Shown: one piece after another, positions 39,633 to 52,960 of the stretch
How the letters are laid out: each line of letters opens with the position of its first letter
How positions within the stretch are numbered: position 1 is the first letter of the stretch
Assembly: GCF_901709675.1 (NCBI RefSeq)
Contig: NC_051102.1
Location: 3,998,912-4,062,911 of the forward strand
Direction of reading: 5' to 3'
Length of the DNA: 64,000 nt
DNA from: Syngnathus acus
Taxonomy: Eukaryota > Chordata > Actinopteri > Syngnathiformes > Syngnathidae
Notes under the pieces: model-generated
What the model saw: only the letters and a program-made list of their open reading frames with translations
What the model was told of the DNA's origin: nothing
Databases searched by the model: none
Program-made: the position numbers and the translations under genes

Positions 39633-39912
39633 TAGGGTTAGCGAGCAAAGGTAGCAAATCAAGTTAGCAGGCAAGGTTCCAAAGAAATCAACAATCCAGT
39701 GAAGGTAACTCTGTCTCGGTGAGTTTTCCCCGACTTCGGTATTGGTCTGAAATTTAAACAGGTTGGTTTCAAAACAGCTTTCTAATGATTTAATGCTTTC
39801 CAAAGTCTTGTATAGAGCTGTTTGACCCCCAGGTCCTTCAAACAATTCTACAGCAGATATTCTATAGGTGTGGCTCATAATGTTAAAGGTCACCAGCAAC
39901 CATCTTAATTCT

Positions 39913-39957
39913 AAGGTACTTCAAAATAAGAGTCGAAGGTACTTCAAAATAAGAGTC
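39913..39957 (+). repeat. perfect tandem duplication of a 23-base unit
   Basis: AAGGTACTTCAAAATAAGAG followed by TCG occurs at 39913-39935. Its first 22 bases recur exactly at 39936-39957. A further partial AAGTCAAAATAA follows. This looks like a recent slippage or duplication. Confidence 0.85.
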
Positions 39958-41452
39958 AAATAAGTCAAAATAATAATGATAACAGATAAGAGTCCAATAA
40001 CAGTTGTTACGTTACGTTACGATAACATGAGATTTTACACAAAGTTATAGTGAACACACTTTCTATTTACACCATGAAATATTCTGTTGTCAGAAAAGTG
40101 ATCAGGTCAAATGAAAAAAACAAAACAAAAAAACGATTAAAATACCGACAAGCTTTACAAGCTTATATCAGCTAACATTCCCATATCCAGTATGTATTGT
40201 TCGGAAATCATGCAACAAACAAAACCCTTTATATTCAAATAAGTGCAAAATATCCAGACCTATTTCGGGACTGGAGTACTGGCCTGTGGTGCATCCTGCA
40301 GGGCACAAAGCTTGCCAAAAGGCCTAACATGACTATGATCCTCATCTTAGGGGTGTGTATGAGGTGACACGGTTATGTAAATGGTGGTAGTTAGGGAGAT
40401 AAACATGCATGTTTACTACCTGGGAGAGACGATGGGCGGTGTGAGCATGCTGTGCAGGTGCACGGGAAAGTCGAGGGACACGTAGTTGTTTGCGGGTGGA
40501 TCATGTTATTAGGGCAGAGCTAAATCCTAGAGAGGTAAAGACAGTGGCTGTGTGTAATGCATAGGTTCATGCTGATGTGTTGTGGTTAGGACCACGTGTA
40601 ACGGAAGTCTCTGAAGAAGACAGCAGGCATCCCCTACTTGTGACCACATTGAACTAATTTAGCATTAAATCCTGTAATTATTAACAACTGAAAAACAAAA
40701 GCACCGCACACATCTGCACTTTGGCTTAGCCCTAATATTGGTTTTCATCATCAGATTTACAAGGGGACATGTACAGACATAATCAACAATAGACCACAAA
40801 AGAGCCCTCTGTGGCTACAAGATAAAGAAAACGGAGATTGGAACACGTTAGCGCACGCAGCAAACACCTGTAGCTAGCAGATAAGACTTGTCCTTTGGTG
40901 ACAGAAACAAAAGATTCTGATTTACAACTTTGGTTAACTGTAGCGGAGTATCTGCTGATTATACTCCCACAGCTGCAGACGCATGCGTGGAACACATTGT
41001 TGATTTGTGTTTTGTCTTTGATTAAGGCAATTTGTCAGCGGGGCGGCTACATTTGTGTCAGACGGTATCTCGATGGCCTGTGTGTATTGTGTGTGTGTGT
41101 TGTGCAAAGGTTGTGCGGTAGATTTACAGCTGTCTGCCATGGTAAAACAGCCAGCAGCCAAATTCAAGCAACTGACAAAGGACGGTTAGATTAACATCTG
41201 CCTTCAAGCCTTCCTCTTGCTGCTTCCCTACCATTTCTCTCAGCTTGTTAAAAAAAGGCTCCTAATTAGCACTTGCCTAACCTAGTGATAAACTATCAGC
41301 TATCCTTCTTACACACTCTGAAGAAAGGGAGACATTTATTTTAGTGATAGTTGGTCTTTCCTTTTTGCACATTTGCATCCGATTCCTTGTCTGTCCTTTG
41401 CTTTGTTTGCAATTATTTCTTTCAAAACCACATTTTCCTCTGGCACGTCTAT

Positions 41453-41869
41453 TACCGTATTTTCCGGACCATGAGGTGCACCCGACTATAAGGCGCACCT
41501 TTAATGAGTGGCCCATTTTAAAACTTTGCCCTTATATAAGGCGCGCCGGACCATAAGGCGCACCATTAATGCATCGTCAGATTTTTAATCCAAATCAAAT
41601 CATTCACCATTTTATCTTTTTTATTTCAACTTCAGACGCAATAAATTACTTTATAATCACAAAATAATGATCCATAGTCTGTTTGATTCATGATTCATAG
41701 TCTTCAGCGGGCCACTTATGATTGATTTCATGACACAATGCTTCGGGCCAGTTTAAATTTAGGAATTTGGTCCATATATATAAGGCGCACTGGGACTATA
41801 GGGCGCACTGTCGGCTTTTGAGAACATTTTAGGTTTTTAGGTGCGCCTTATAGTCCGGAAAATACGCTA
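41453..41869 (+). mobile_element. MITE-like palindromic DNA transposon relic, copy 3
   Basis: Same family and orientation as copy 2. The left end reads TACCGTATTTTCCGGACC. The right end reads TCCGGAAAATACGCTA, with one mismatch to the consensus terminus. The interior shares the ATTAATGCATCGTCAGATTT and GATTGATTTCATGACACAA blocks with copy 2 or the complement of copy 1. It includes a duplicated ATTCATGATTCATAG-like stretch that copy 1 has and copy 2 lacks. Confidence 0.85.
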
Positions 41870-42989
41870 TTTTAAGTAAGGACGAGAGTCAGTGCAACAA
41901 AAAATGCAGCTTCAGTTTGACTTGGTTACAACATAGCAGGATTCCACCCAAAAAAATCATTGATAACGTACATAAAGACAATTTTAAATGTGACATTTCT
42001 CAACATTTCTCAATAGCATCTGAGTATGATCGACGAAAAGACTACTACTAATAAAATAAATCAAATTAAAGCTACATAGATTTTAATAATTACGCACAAC
42101 CTAACTCAAATCCAAACTACAAGTCGCACTAGAGCCTTCTTTTCTACACCAGCATACAATTTCAGAAGTATTCTTCTGGGATCCCCCTCACTCATCACAG
42201 AGAGCTTGATGCGTTCAATGTCTTCAAAACATGTATACTCGATCATCTACTTGAGTTTGTCAAAGAGGAGCCAATCAGGTGAATGGAAAGGTTGCAGCCA
42301 GCAGCAATGTTCTTTTCGAAGAACTGTCGCTTGTTCGGGGCATTGTGACCAGCCGTGTATTGTGGTTTGTCACGGAAAAGGTCGTTCATAATAAGGTTAC
42401 AAAAAAAATCCAATCAATCAGTCAATTTCTCTTTCTCTTAATGTGGCTTGTTAAAGCGTTATATTCTTTGACGTCTCCGAGGTCATTCCCGACCAAACAA
42501 TTCCAAGGACAATCAAGTGCGCCCCATGTCCCATTTAATTTCACAAAGCAAAAGTTTACTTTTTGCTTCATAAATATTTGATTTTCATTCATTGCCTCCA
42601 GATTCATTTTATGATTTTTGCAGCCCATTACGACGCTTCTCGCCCTCCCTCCGCCGTGCTCCTCTTCTCTCATTCTGCCCTTCTGTTTCTCTCTCAGCGC
42701 CGAGGCCATAGATCTCTGTAACAGGCACTATCTGCAGCCCTAAGCCCTAATGAGGCATCATAAGGAGAACAGTTTGCAGCAGCGCCGCGCTGTCTTTTAT
42801 TTGCCAAACCATATCTCTTCCTCTGGCTGTTCCCGACTGCCCTCTCCGCATATCTCAATTGCTCCATCAGTCTGCCCCGCTAGCCATATCTCTCCCTCTC
42901 TGTCTCTTCTTCCCGTCTCCCCTTCATCTCCTCCTTTCCTCGCTCCGGCTTCCTTGTCGTATTGTGCTTTATCTCTCTTCTCATTCACC

Positions 42990-43200
42990 CGCTGAGCTCC
43001 CCTCTCCCTTTCCCCCGGCCGTGTTGGCTTGAATCATATCTGGCCGTCTACATATGCTAAAGCCTGTGTAATTACAGCAGCTCTTAAATAAAGACACGCT
43101 CCTAAAGCTGTCAACTGGAATCACAGCTAAACAAGGCAGGAGGGGCCTCCCGGCAACTACAAAGCTGTCATACATAGCTACGGATTTATCACCGTCAAGG
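42990..43200. promoter_or_regulatory. candidate conserved non-coding block
   Basis: GTTGGCTTGAATCATATC, CTACATATGCTAAAGCC, GTGTAATTACAGCAGC and CTAAACAAGGCAGG occur in complex sequence right of a C/T-rich stretch (42640-42980). Homeobox-like TAATTA and E-box CATATG motifs are present. Conservation untested. Confidence 0.25.
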
Positions 43201-44429
43201 ATGAGGGGAGTGGGAAGGATGTGTTCGCAGACTGGCTCAGATAAATCTACCTTTAATTTTTACAGAAAATGTGTGAGGAGAAAAGAAAATGCAAGAAAAA
43301 TGACATTGATGCGGGTGTGGGCTAAACTACTCCAGTAAAATTTTAAGGCCTGTCCACACCAGATGTGACATTTTTGGGACACGTTTAATTTAAATGGTTT
43401 GTTTTGGAGATGAAATGGGGAGACTACATTCACCGGTCACATGGTCAGGTACGAGCCGCTTCTAAGTGATCCATCACATGAGTTGTCTCTTCCTTTAAAG
43501 AGGTAAAAAATTGAATGGTTTTCATAATATATGGATAACAGATAGTAATTTTGATTGAAACAATAGTTCTGTACAATATGCAGTGTTGAGCTCACAATGA
43601 TTTATCATCAAATGTAAACTATTTTTATTTGCAAATAAGTAGACCGCAAGCTTATTGTAGTTTAGCAATGAGCAACATAACAATTTAAAAAACCTTTGGT
43701 GGTTACCAGTGATTGAAAGTTATTATATATTGAAAATTTTGTATTTTGTATTATTATGTATTTGTACAATAAATGTAAGTTACAATGAGGTTTGGAGCGT
43801 GTTTACACCAAGTCAGATGGCATGGGCTCCAGCTGAATGGATGAATGAATGAACAACGGGAGTTGATTCATTTTCAGTTGATTTTCATTGATTGAAAATT
43901 TGACTGAAGAAAAAAAAAAGGTTGGTGTTACTCTTAACAGTATCATTGCAACCATCACTCTCATTTTCACACTCACTAAATACAATTATTTATATTTTCT
44001 TTCAATGTTTATAGATTTTCCTTCAATGTTTATAAGAATGTGTTTAAGTAAGGAATACCCAAATATGCAAATATGGTGACAAAGAAGTTTCATAAGATCA
44101 ATGTAATTTTGTCAAACTTGTTATAGCACTGCAACTTTTTTTGTCTCATCACGGCATTCTTATTCCTTCACAGCTCTCTATGCTCTCATCATTATCTTGA
44201 ATTTTCCTCGCAAACATTTTATTAAATGGCCCAACTCTGGCTTTTTAAACAGTTGCTTAATCCTCCAGTCTCCCATCTCTCTCTTTCCCCACCCTCCTCC
44301 AGTCCTCTACTATTTCCCCCTCTCTCTTTTGGTCTTGACTTCTGCAAAGCAGCAGTACAGATTGATCAGTCTCTAAAGGCAGTGTGCTATATGCTGCTGA
44401 TGTCGCACTATCCTCCATCAAATAGGCAA

Positions 44430-44431
<2 letters not shown>

Positions 44432-44489
<58 letters not shown>
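44432..44489 (+). repeat. (GT)n microsatellite, 58 bases
   Basis: Uninterrupted GT dinucleotides ending at CTGAGCAG. Confidence 0.97.
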
Positions 44490-44490
<1 letters not shown>

Positions 44491-47400
44491 TGAGCAGTGC
44501 AAAGCGAAAGTGGAGGGGACATTTTTTTAAATGTATTAATCGTCGTGGTAACATGGGATGAGAGTGGCGGAGACAGGCTCTATTTTTTTTGACAGAGCAG
44601 CCGCATGTGACAAATGTGAGCACATGCCAACACACACAGACACACAAACAGACACACACAGAGGCATGTAATTTGTGCTCGTGCATCAAAAATCTCAGCG
44701 ATTAAGGCAATGTATTCCTTACCAAACACACACACACAGGAACACACTATCTACGGGGAAATATAAAATAATTCACCAGTAATCACTAAGACGCTTCCAC
44801 TGGTATTCATCCCGACTCGCTATGATTAATAACTATCCACTGCAAACTTTATCTCTCTTAAAACAGTGTTTGTGTATGTTTGCACACATAAACAAGTGGA
44901 ATTTCCTGATCTACAGTCACTGTTTTACTTCCAATTCACCTTTATTGTTTGTGTTTTTATCTATATATTCTTTCCATTAATCACATTTTCATTAGCTCTA
45001 GAAGTCTTTATGAAGATTTATGTGCAATTTCCTCTATAAATAAAATATAGATATACAATTTATACATGTAATGGAAAAGTGTGCATTTGGGGGGGGGATA
45101 AACAGTGAGGCATAAACGATGTTTGGAGATTTTGGGAAGTTCTGACGTAAGGTTTTGTTTTTGGAAAACTTGAATATGTTCATAGAAGGCTTAACGTAGG
45201 TGTGCAAGAGTGAGACCTGTGTGGTCAAGATGTTTGCAGGTCCACAGAGGACATGATGGAAGATGAGCCGATGGGTGAAGGACATGAGAGCATGCCGAGC
45301 AAAGGAGTGGAAGAAATCCGAAAGGGAGAAAGGGATGAAGGCAATGGAGGAGAGGAAAGAGAGTAGAGGAGAGGTGACAAGGCTTCGGGGACAGACAGAG
45401 ACATGAATAATTCATCAACACTTGTGATGGACAGATTAGAGGGAAAAATGAAGAGGGACAGAGCAGGAGGGAGAAAAGGGGAAGAGGAAGCTGGGAATGA
45501 AAGTGGTGGAAGGAAGGGGAGGAATAAAATGACTAACAGAGAGAGAGAACCAAGAGAAGAAGAAAGCAAGTGAAGGGTGGAGGGGCCACACACTGGAGTT
45601 CTTTGATCCTAACAAACCTCTCTCACCCTGACACCGCCATGCCATCTGGGGCCCACACTGCGTTTGTGTGTGTCTGTGTGTGCATGAGACCCAGAGACGA
45701 GACAAAGGAGTGGAGATGCTACAGTACGTGTCATTTTAATCCAAATTAAGTGCAGTTACATACTGATTTTTTGTTTTGTTTTTGTAAATTGTACCAGACT
45801 TGTACACACCGATCGCAATTGGTGCTCTGTTTTTCTCCAGATCAGAAATGTGCCATTTTAATATAGGTTCGATATATCTCTTACTGTTTTTCTTGCTTGT
45901 GTGAATAATTTTGGATCTCCAGGTGATGGCATTCAAATGAAGAAGCATAATGTAGATACTGAATGTAATAAAATGAAAATACTAAAAAAAAAAAATACTA
46001 TTGTGCCAAGATTCATGTGATCAAAAATATGCACCTGGAACAAAATATTTGGACACACTCCACAATCATTCCACACACAAACAGACTTTAGACTTCAGTT
46101 TTAACTTCCCATGGAATCCCAATGAAGTCCATCAATCTGATTGAATTTTGAATTTTAACCCCCCCCCCATTTTTTTGACTTTCACACATGCTCTTTTTTT
46201 CTCCCCTCCCAATTTTCTCTTCCTTTTCCAGCGATTGCACCTGCCTTTCAATTATCACAGCCAACACTTTTCAGCTTATAGAGCGCGTGTATATCAGCAG
46301 GAGCAGGGTCAGCATGCAGCCTGTCCACATTATACTCTGGCCCTGCATCGCTACAGACAACAACCTCACCTTGTTGGAGTCTCCCCTCTGACTCACACAC
46401 GCTCCCAAACTGCCATTACCGTTTGGCCAGCGATCAGCTATTACCAAAGACCTTGCGCTGGGATGTGGCAACGGGTCGAAAGACGTGACCTGCACAGCAT
46501 TTCTGACATTGATCTAAAGTCAGCTTTATTTTATTCTTACTGTTTTTTTCTAAATGTGTCATAAAAGCTGCTGTGGCTATATGTTTATATTGTTATTGTT
46601 ATGGGTAATGTAAAATGTCTCTCATGTAATATGCTTTTGTTAAAGTCCAATGAGGCGTTTTATTATCATGGACCTCAATCTTAAATGCTGTAAAACTCTT
46701 TTGAGTCTGTCTTTTAGCTTTCAATAGCTCTAAAAGTACAGCACCATTAAATTTGGGGGGGGAAACATTTGCAGAGTGAAACTACGCACAGCACACAAAT
46801 GTCAAAGTGCACTTTTACCTTAACATTTGTACAAATCAGGAATTTCTGCAAGCAAACTCAACAGAGTGGGATGTCTGACTTGTGGAACCCATCAGGCTGA
46901 ATTTAATTCATTCTGGGTTGCTAGTTGAATTCCAATCGGTCACATTAAAAACTAGTTTTCCCACTGGGAAATAAAATCAGTATATTAATTATTAAATTAA
47001 TATTATATTTGATATATTATTACTTTAATATATAACCGATATATATTAATTTATATTAATTATTATATTAATAATTTGCATCACAAAAGCTGTGCTTTCA
47101 AGTAACATATTACCATTGTCCACTGCATGCAGGGCTACTAACGACTTGTGTAGCCTTGATTGGTAGTGTCCCAGAGGTCATAGGTCTCTTCACATAGTAG
47201 AAGGCAATGTGAAGCTTGGTGTTAATAAGATGGTCTAATTGAAACAAAACTGTCATCTATAACGACATGAAATAGAGATAGAAAGAAAGTGGCAAACTCT
47301 GTCATCTTTATGTTTTATGTTACAGAAACTCCCATTCAAAATTGTAATTGGTTCAATATCTGAAAAACTGTTGAAGTGATTATACAATCAACCATATTTT

Positions 47401-48322
47401 ATCTCATTTAACAATGCTTCAGGACAACGGATGTGCAGGAGACATCAGGCTGTGTTAAGCACTTGTGCACTTACACACACATGCACACAAACACACCCCC
47501 TCCTCTGTTGGGTGTAGAGGAGAATCAATATGTCTTTGAATGAGGGTCAGAAGGGTTGTCTGCCCAGGGAGAGCTGACAGATTTGCTCTCTTTTGCTCTG
47601 CTAAGCCCCTGCCTTCTTTTAACACCCCCCGACACACACTCATACACACAAATATCGAGATGCAGAAACACACTCATACAGATGGGGAGTGGGGGGGTGC
47701 ACACTACACACATATGCACAAAGATGTGACACTTGTCCCAGAGGGCAGAATTCCTCGCATTTTGCCGAGAGGGTGTGACATTAGTCGCTCTACATCGAAA
47801 TGAACCCTGCTGCGCACCCCAGCAAACATGTTTACTGTGTTAGTGAAGGCAACAGAGGCCTGGCTTGGAATACAGAACATGATCAATCAGCTGGAACGCA
47901 CACCATGACACTCAAATTTAGAAGACGAAAAAAACCACAGGTTTATCCCAAGGTGACACATCATGGATTTCTTTTTTTATTGTTCTTTGCAAAACTCTGC
48001 AGTCCTGCAACATGCCATGCGGGTGACACACAAGCATTTCCTCTCAAGGTGTGCGTGTGTGTGTATACCATATGTGCATGCATTAACATACTAAAGCAGT
48101 AATTAGTAATCAGTCAAGTAGCTAAAGACGTGGATCAATGAGCTTTTAAAACCAGTCATTTAATAATTACAACCATCAATAGTCACACACTGATTCATTA
48201 TTGCGCCGCACTACCCATCATTCTGCTTTCTCGACTGATATGAGTAGTTTATCATTGCAGAGAGCTCATGTTTATGAAATGGAGCTTCATTGCATTAATC
48301 TGGCATCAAGTAGACGATTATT
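44490..48322. other. non-coding intron segment
   Basis: Includes a purine-rich stretch (45270-45570, mostly GA-rich but not a clean repeat), whose complement gives serine/proline/leucine-rich open frames. The AT-rich palindromic tract is at 46975. No gene supported. Confidence 0.5.
46975..47085. repeat. AT-rich palindromic low-complexity tract
   Basis: Nearly all A and T, with repeated TTAATATTA, ATATATTAAT and TTAATTATTA blocks that are partly self-complementary. It is likely to melt easily or form small cruciforms. No coding content. Confidence 0.8.
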
Positions 48323-48371
48323 CTTATTACTATTATTATTATTAGTAGTAGTAGTAGTAGTAAAAGTAGTA
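48323..48371 (+). repeat. ATT/AGT trinucleotide microsatellite
   Basis: About five ATT units run directly into about six AGT units, then decay. A compound trinucleotide array. Confidence 0.92.
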
Positions 48372-48618
48372 TTATTTCACAGATGGAAACACAAAACCCT
48401 TTTGCGCTAATACTGTACAAACAATAACAGAAAGAAACAACAAGATGACTCCAGGAAACTCCCAGAAGCCTTTGCAATCAGTTTCTCATGACCTTGACTC
48501 TGCAATCACTTTCACTCAACAAAGATGAAGTCCAGCTGACAGCTACAGGATCTGAATATGAGCTAAGTTGCACATCATAAAGGTGCTCCAGTGCGTTTTT
48601 TTTTTGCATCCAGTATTG

Positions 48619-48652
48619 CGTGTGTGTGTGTGTGCGCATGTGTGTGTGTGTT
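48619..48652 (+). repeat. (GT)n microsatellite
   Basis: GT run with a GCGCAT interruption. Confidence 0.9.
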
Positions 48653-50074
48653 CATGCATGTGTGGCACGGATGCACAATTACCAAGCAGGCGCGAATCGA
48701 TAGGTGCCTGCTGACAGATGGATTAGCACGGTAAACAGATGATACACACACCGCTAAATTATTCATCTGCTGAACAGTGGGCTGGGATTCCTCACACACT
48801 CAGTGACGGACTGGGGAGAAGAGGAGGAAGACGAAGGGGGTTGGAAGGGAAAGTTAGAAGATTAAAGATGATGAGAGGATTGCTTTACTCCTTTGAGATT
48901 CTCACAAACAGTATGTTGACTTTGGAAAAGCTCGGACCCGGGTCTGGAACTGTTTAAGTGTGTTTGCTGCTGTCTGTTCTGCTTGGCTAAACTTTCCTCT
49001 GATGCGGCTTTTAGGTATGCTGCGCCACCACAGGGTCAACATGAAGTGCGGGGAAAAGATATTTGCCATACGGAACACACAGTCGTATTAGCAAACAGTG
49101 ACACACTCATCCTCAAATTTATCCCCGTCTTTGTCTCAAGTGCGGGCAAATCCGTGATCATTGGCTGTTCACGCCTTTAATGACACAAATGCAATTTCAC
49201 ACACGTACAAGTAGACGCGAGAGAATAGGTTGGACAAACCTGACCATGCCATAGGGACAATATTTGATGCTACGGTTGTCGTTGATTTTACAAATAGGTT
49301 TGTTTTCAAATATGGCGCATTATTGTGGGATTTACTTGGAAAAGTGCATTGAGCTGCTTCATTAAAATGCACAAGTCAGACCAATGCCAAGGCCTAACAT
49401 TCTTAATTTTCTGCATCCAATTGCACACCTTCACAAATATCTTGTATGCCTTAATGTTGTCTTCACAATTCACGCGTCATTTAATGGATTGGATGAATTT
49501 TTAAAATAGCCTTGGATTATTTCAGGTTATATTGGACATGTGTAGTCCCTCCGAGTCTCATAGTTTAAAATTGCTTATATAAGGTAAGGAACTGACTTTT
49601 TTTTGTCTTTTCTACTTAGACTCAGTTCTGCAGTGACCACTAAGACTCATTCGCAAATCATATGAGCAAGCACACGCTCTAGCATGTATGTAAAAGAACC
49701 AATATTGATTTTTTTTCAGCTTTCAAAAGGACTGGGGGGGGGACTATGCTGCAGATGCTAATTTGAATTTACAATTTTGAAAAAAAAAAGGAATATAAAA
49801 TAACTTGTAATATATAAAAGAGGTGATCTTATGGGCCTTTGTGAACTGACAGTACTGACAGTACACACACACACACACATGCACACACAAACTGTTCGTT
49901 CGCATCATGGCTACCATCAGCAGGAACCAATCAGATTTGATGAATAATTCAAAATTAAAGAGGGTGTGACCAGGACAGGGAGGGGTAAGGCCCCTCTGCC
50001 AAGCCAGCAGGCCTTTTTGGAAACAGTTTGTGTGTGAGAGAGGGTGTGTTGCTGTGCATGAAAGTGAGAGAAGT

Positions 50075-50103
50075 GGGGGGGGGGGGAGTATGGGGGGGGG
50101 GGG
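50075..50103 (+). repeat. two G12 runs separated by AGTAT
   Basis: Two runs of twelve G bases five bases apart could form a G-quadruplex and are likely length-variable. Confidence 0.92.
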
Positions 50104-50408
50104 CTGTCACACTAGACTGCATCCACAAACTGGCTGCAGATTAGATTACTGAGGAGGAGAAGAGGGGAGGGGTGTCGAGAGGAAGTGAGAAGGATATAAG
50201 GACAGCGATGGAGGGAGGCGTGATGGGGAAGAATAAAAAGATGCAGCGGAGGTGTGACGAAGAAAGCAGACAAAATGAAAAGGAAACGGGTCTCGCAACT
50301 CATCTGGATGAGGAGATTTGTGAATACCATGAATCACTGCAGGCTGAGGTGTTTGCTAAAGAAGATCAATAACTTTTTGGACTTCTGAATCAGTCCGGTG
50401 ATGATTTT

Positions 50409-50432
50409 GTGTGTGTGTGTGTGTGTGTGTGT
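50409..50432 (+). repeat. (GT)n microsatellite
   Basis: Short uninterrupted GT array, 150 bases left of and opposite in sense to the long CA array at 50582. Confidence 0.9.
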
Positions 50433-50581
50433 TTCTGGGTTGTTTTGCTCTGTGTTATCAGCAGAAAATTAAGTGGAGAGATTTTTCTTTTTTTTTAAGA
50501 CTATGCTTTAATGAAACTATGGAAAACATTACGGCCCATAAAATGTATCCGCAAGAACTGTTGGTACTTTTGAAGCACGCT

Positions 50582-50593
50582 CACACACACACA

Positions 50594-50678
<85 letters not shown>
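50582..50678 (+). repeat. (CA)n microsatellite, 97 bases
   Basis: A long CA array with one AA interruption near its left end. Histidine-threonine and valine-cysteine open frames across it are by-products. Confidence 0.97.
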
Positions 50679-50681
<3 letters not shown>

Positions 50682-51689
50682 ATCTGTGTTCAGATGGAGT
50701 GGCTGGGCCAACAAAAGGATCGACAGGAAGGGACTAATCCTCGAGCCAAACCATCATTGCAACAGTGACCACAAGACTCACATCAACCAACTCTGCTTGT
50801 TTGTATGTGCCACACAGACAAGGGTAAAGGCAGGGATGGACTGTTCAGAAGAAAGATTAAAAACCTTTGACTCTTTTTCTTTTAAAGCTAGAGTTTAGAG
50901 TGGGGATATTATCAGGAAGCAGCTATCCATACGATTGGCTTTACAGAAGAGTGACAACCACTACCCTAATAGGCCGGGCTGGGTGGGCAAGTTGTGTGTG
51001 TGTGGCGCACAGTTGGGGACTGACAGGGAGACAACAAGGCTTTTAACATCTGGCTAAACACTGTCAAGAAGACACACATACACAAACATGCACACACTCT
51101 AGTTAGCTGGTGAGTCCCAGTCCTAATTATTAGAACACTCTTACTTAACTTAACCCCGCCACTGGACCGTGACAGGCAGAGATAGGGGGGGAGGGCAGCC
51201 AAGGTGGCGGGCGACAGATTTTTAAGAAGACAAGAGGAAGGATGAGCATTTCTATCTCCTAGACAGATTTATTTTCACAGCAAGGGGGGAAAAAAAATAC
51301 ATGAAGAAAAAATGGAACGTATGAGAATTCCGAGTATTAATTTAATCCCAATCTCCAACATGATGAACTCTCCTCTTTTTTTTAAGGACTCTATGTTTAT
51401 CACAAAACATTTTGCGCGACATGAATCCAACGACCCAAAACAACTTTTCTCTGTGGACATTTAGAACAAAATGTCTCAACAAAGCAAATAAATTCTGCAA
51501 TATGTCTGTTTTGTAACCTTGATAATCGACTTGTATTTACCTTACAGTTCATTTGTCTTTTTCAACTTACTGCAGCAGTGGAAAAAAATTGTGCATTCTT
51601 ACTTCCTCTCACTTTTGCTGAGTCTGATTTTCTAAGTGACAATGAGTGAATGGAGTACTCTAAAAATGTTCCTTAGGTGTGCGTTTGAC

Positions 51690-51832
51690 AAGTTGTTTGT
51701 GTTTATGTGCCCTGCGATTGGCTAGCAAACATTTCTGGGTGGACGACAAATTCCTGAAAAGCGCCGGGATAAACTGCGGCACACCCGCAACCTTAATGAG
51801 GATAAGCGATTTGGATAATGGATAGATGGATT
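51690..51832 (+). mobile_element. SINE-like repeat, 3' tail fragment
   Basis: The stretch contains TTTATGTGCCCTGCGATTGG, then CTGGGTGGACGACAAATTCC, CACCCGCAACCTTAATGAGG and ATAAGCGATTTGGATAATGG, ending in a GATAGATGGAT-like tail. This is the recognisable 3' part of the same fish repeat whose head is at 1619. The head is absent here and the middle is diverged, so it is a truncated fossil. Confidence 0.7.
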
Positions 51833-52645
51833 GTTAAAAGTGGAAGATTCAGTGGTCCAAATTTAGCAGGGTCAGGATCAGTGTGCATCTGATGATACAA
51901 ACAAACAGTCCACAGCTGTCACACATTGAAAATGGAGGACGATGAGGATCTGGTTAGGAACAAGGCATCAAGAAAAGATGGAGAGATATGTCAGATCCAA
52001 AAGAAAACATGGATCAGAGCAAAAGCTGGATACCAACGCATGCGCATGAATAACTGATATGTACAAAAACAGAATCCTTGCAGAAAACAAACAAATGTGC
52101 CAAGACTGTCAACAGTGCAATAATTCCAATCACACATAATTTCTATGACTTCTTTTTTTTAAAAGAATCCTCCTTTTAATTGGAGCTGCTTTGTATTAAA
52201 GTATTATTACATAACAGGTAATACCATTTATAATAATGACATGTTTTGTCCTAAAAGGCGTGATGGGGACTTTATGTGTAGGTTTAGCACTTGATATGTT
52301 AGCGGCTTTATCTAACAGCCGTCGTGTCTTCCTGTGCATTGGGGGGATTTGGGAGGGCTTTGCATAGTGCAGCCGTCAAGCATTTTGTACAGAGATGACA
52401 GAAGTGGATGCAGAACGTAGGGATGAACTACTTTTTAAGTCATATTGGAATATTTAGTTCAGAAAAAGGAATTCCTCACACGCCTCGGATTAGGTGTGAG
52501 ATGATTGGTGCGTAATCACATAATAAATATTGAGGTGTAAATGATGTATTTTTCCCCTTATGACGGTCCACAACATAAATTTAACTTGTCTCCTTTCTGA
52601 AAAGAAAGAAGAAATGTTGTATGTCCCTCATGGCTGCTGTTTTCC

Positions 52646-52666
52646 AAAAAAAAAAAAAAAAAAAAA
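52646..52666 (+). repeat. A21 homopolymer
   Basis: Twenty-one consecutive A bases, with no retroposon recognised next to it. Confidence 0.92.
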
Positions 52667-52794
52667 CATTAATTTGCATGGTATAGTTTCATGTCACATG
52701 TATCTGTCGACATCCCACTAGCAGCCCTTGCTGTACAATATTTTCCAGTTCCAAACCTCACGGGGTTGTGCTAAAGTGTTGTTGGGCTTTTACG

Positions 52795-52960
52795 CATCTC
52801 TACTCATTGAACAGAACCAGTGAAGGAGAACCCATAATTCTTTGCTGTGAGCAGAGCCTCCACACATCCAATTGCATTAGAGGCCTATGGTAAAGGTGGA
52901 GGCTTCTTCTGCCAAGACTTAACCTGATTAGATTGGGATTCAGCCGTTCCAAAAGACAGC
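52795..52960. promoter_or_regulatory. candidate conserved non-coding block near exon 2
   Basis: Repeat-free sequence with CCCATAATTCTTTGC, CCAATTGCATTAGAGG and CTGATTAGATTGGG, about 1 kb downstream of the rnf220 exon 2 donor. It could be an intronic enhancer. No direct evidence. Confidence 0.2.

Noticed and set aside
45034-45705. Overlapping minus-strand open frames rich in Ser/Pro/Leu
   Set aside because: They come from a GA-rich plus strand; stop codons are depleted by composition and no homology is apparent.
46148-46564. 138-codon plus-strand open frame
   Set aside because: Begins in low-complexity Phe/Pro sequence, resembles nothing known and lacks clear splice or promoter context.
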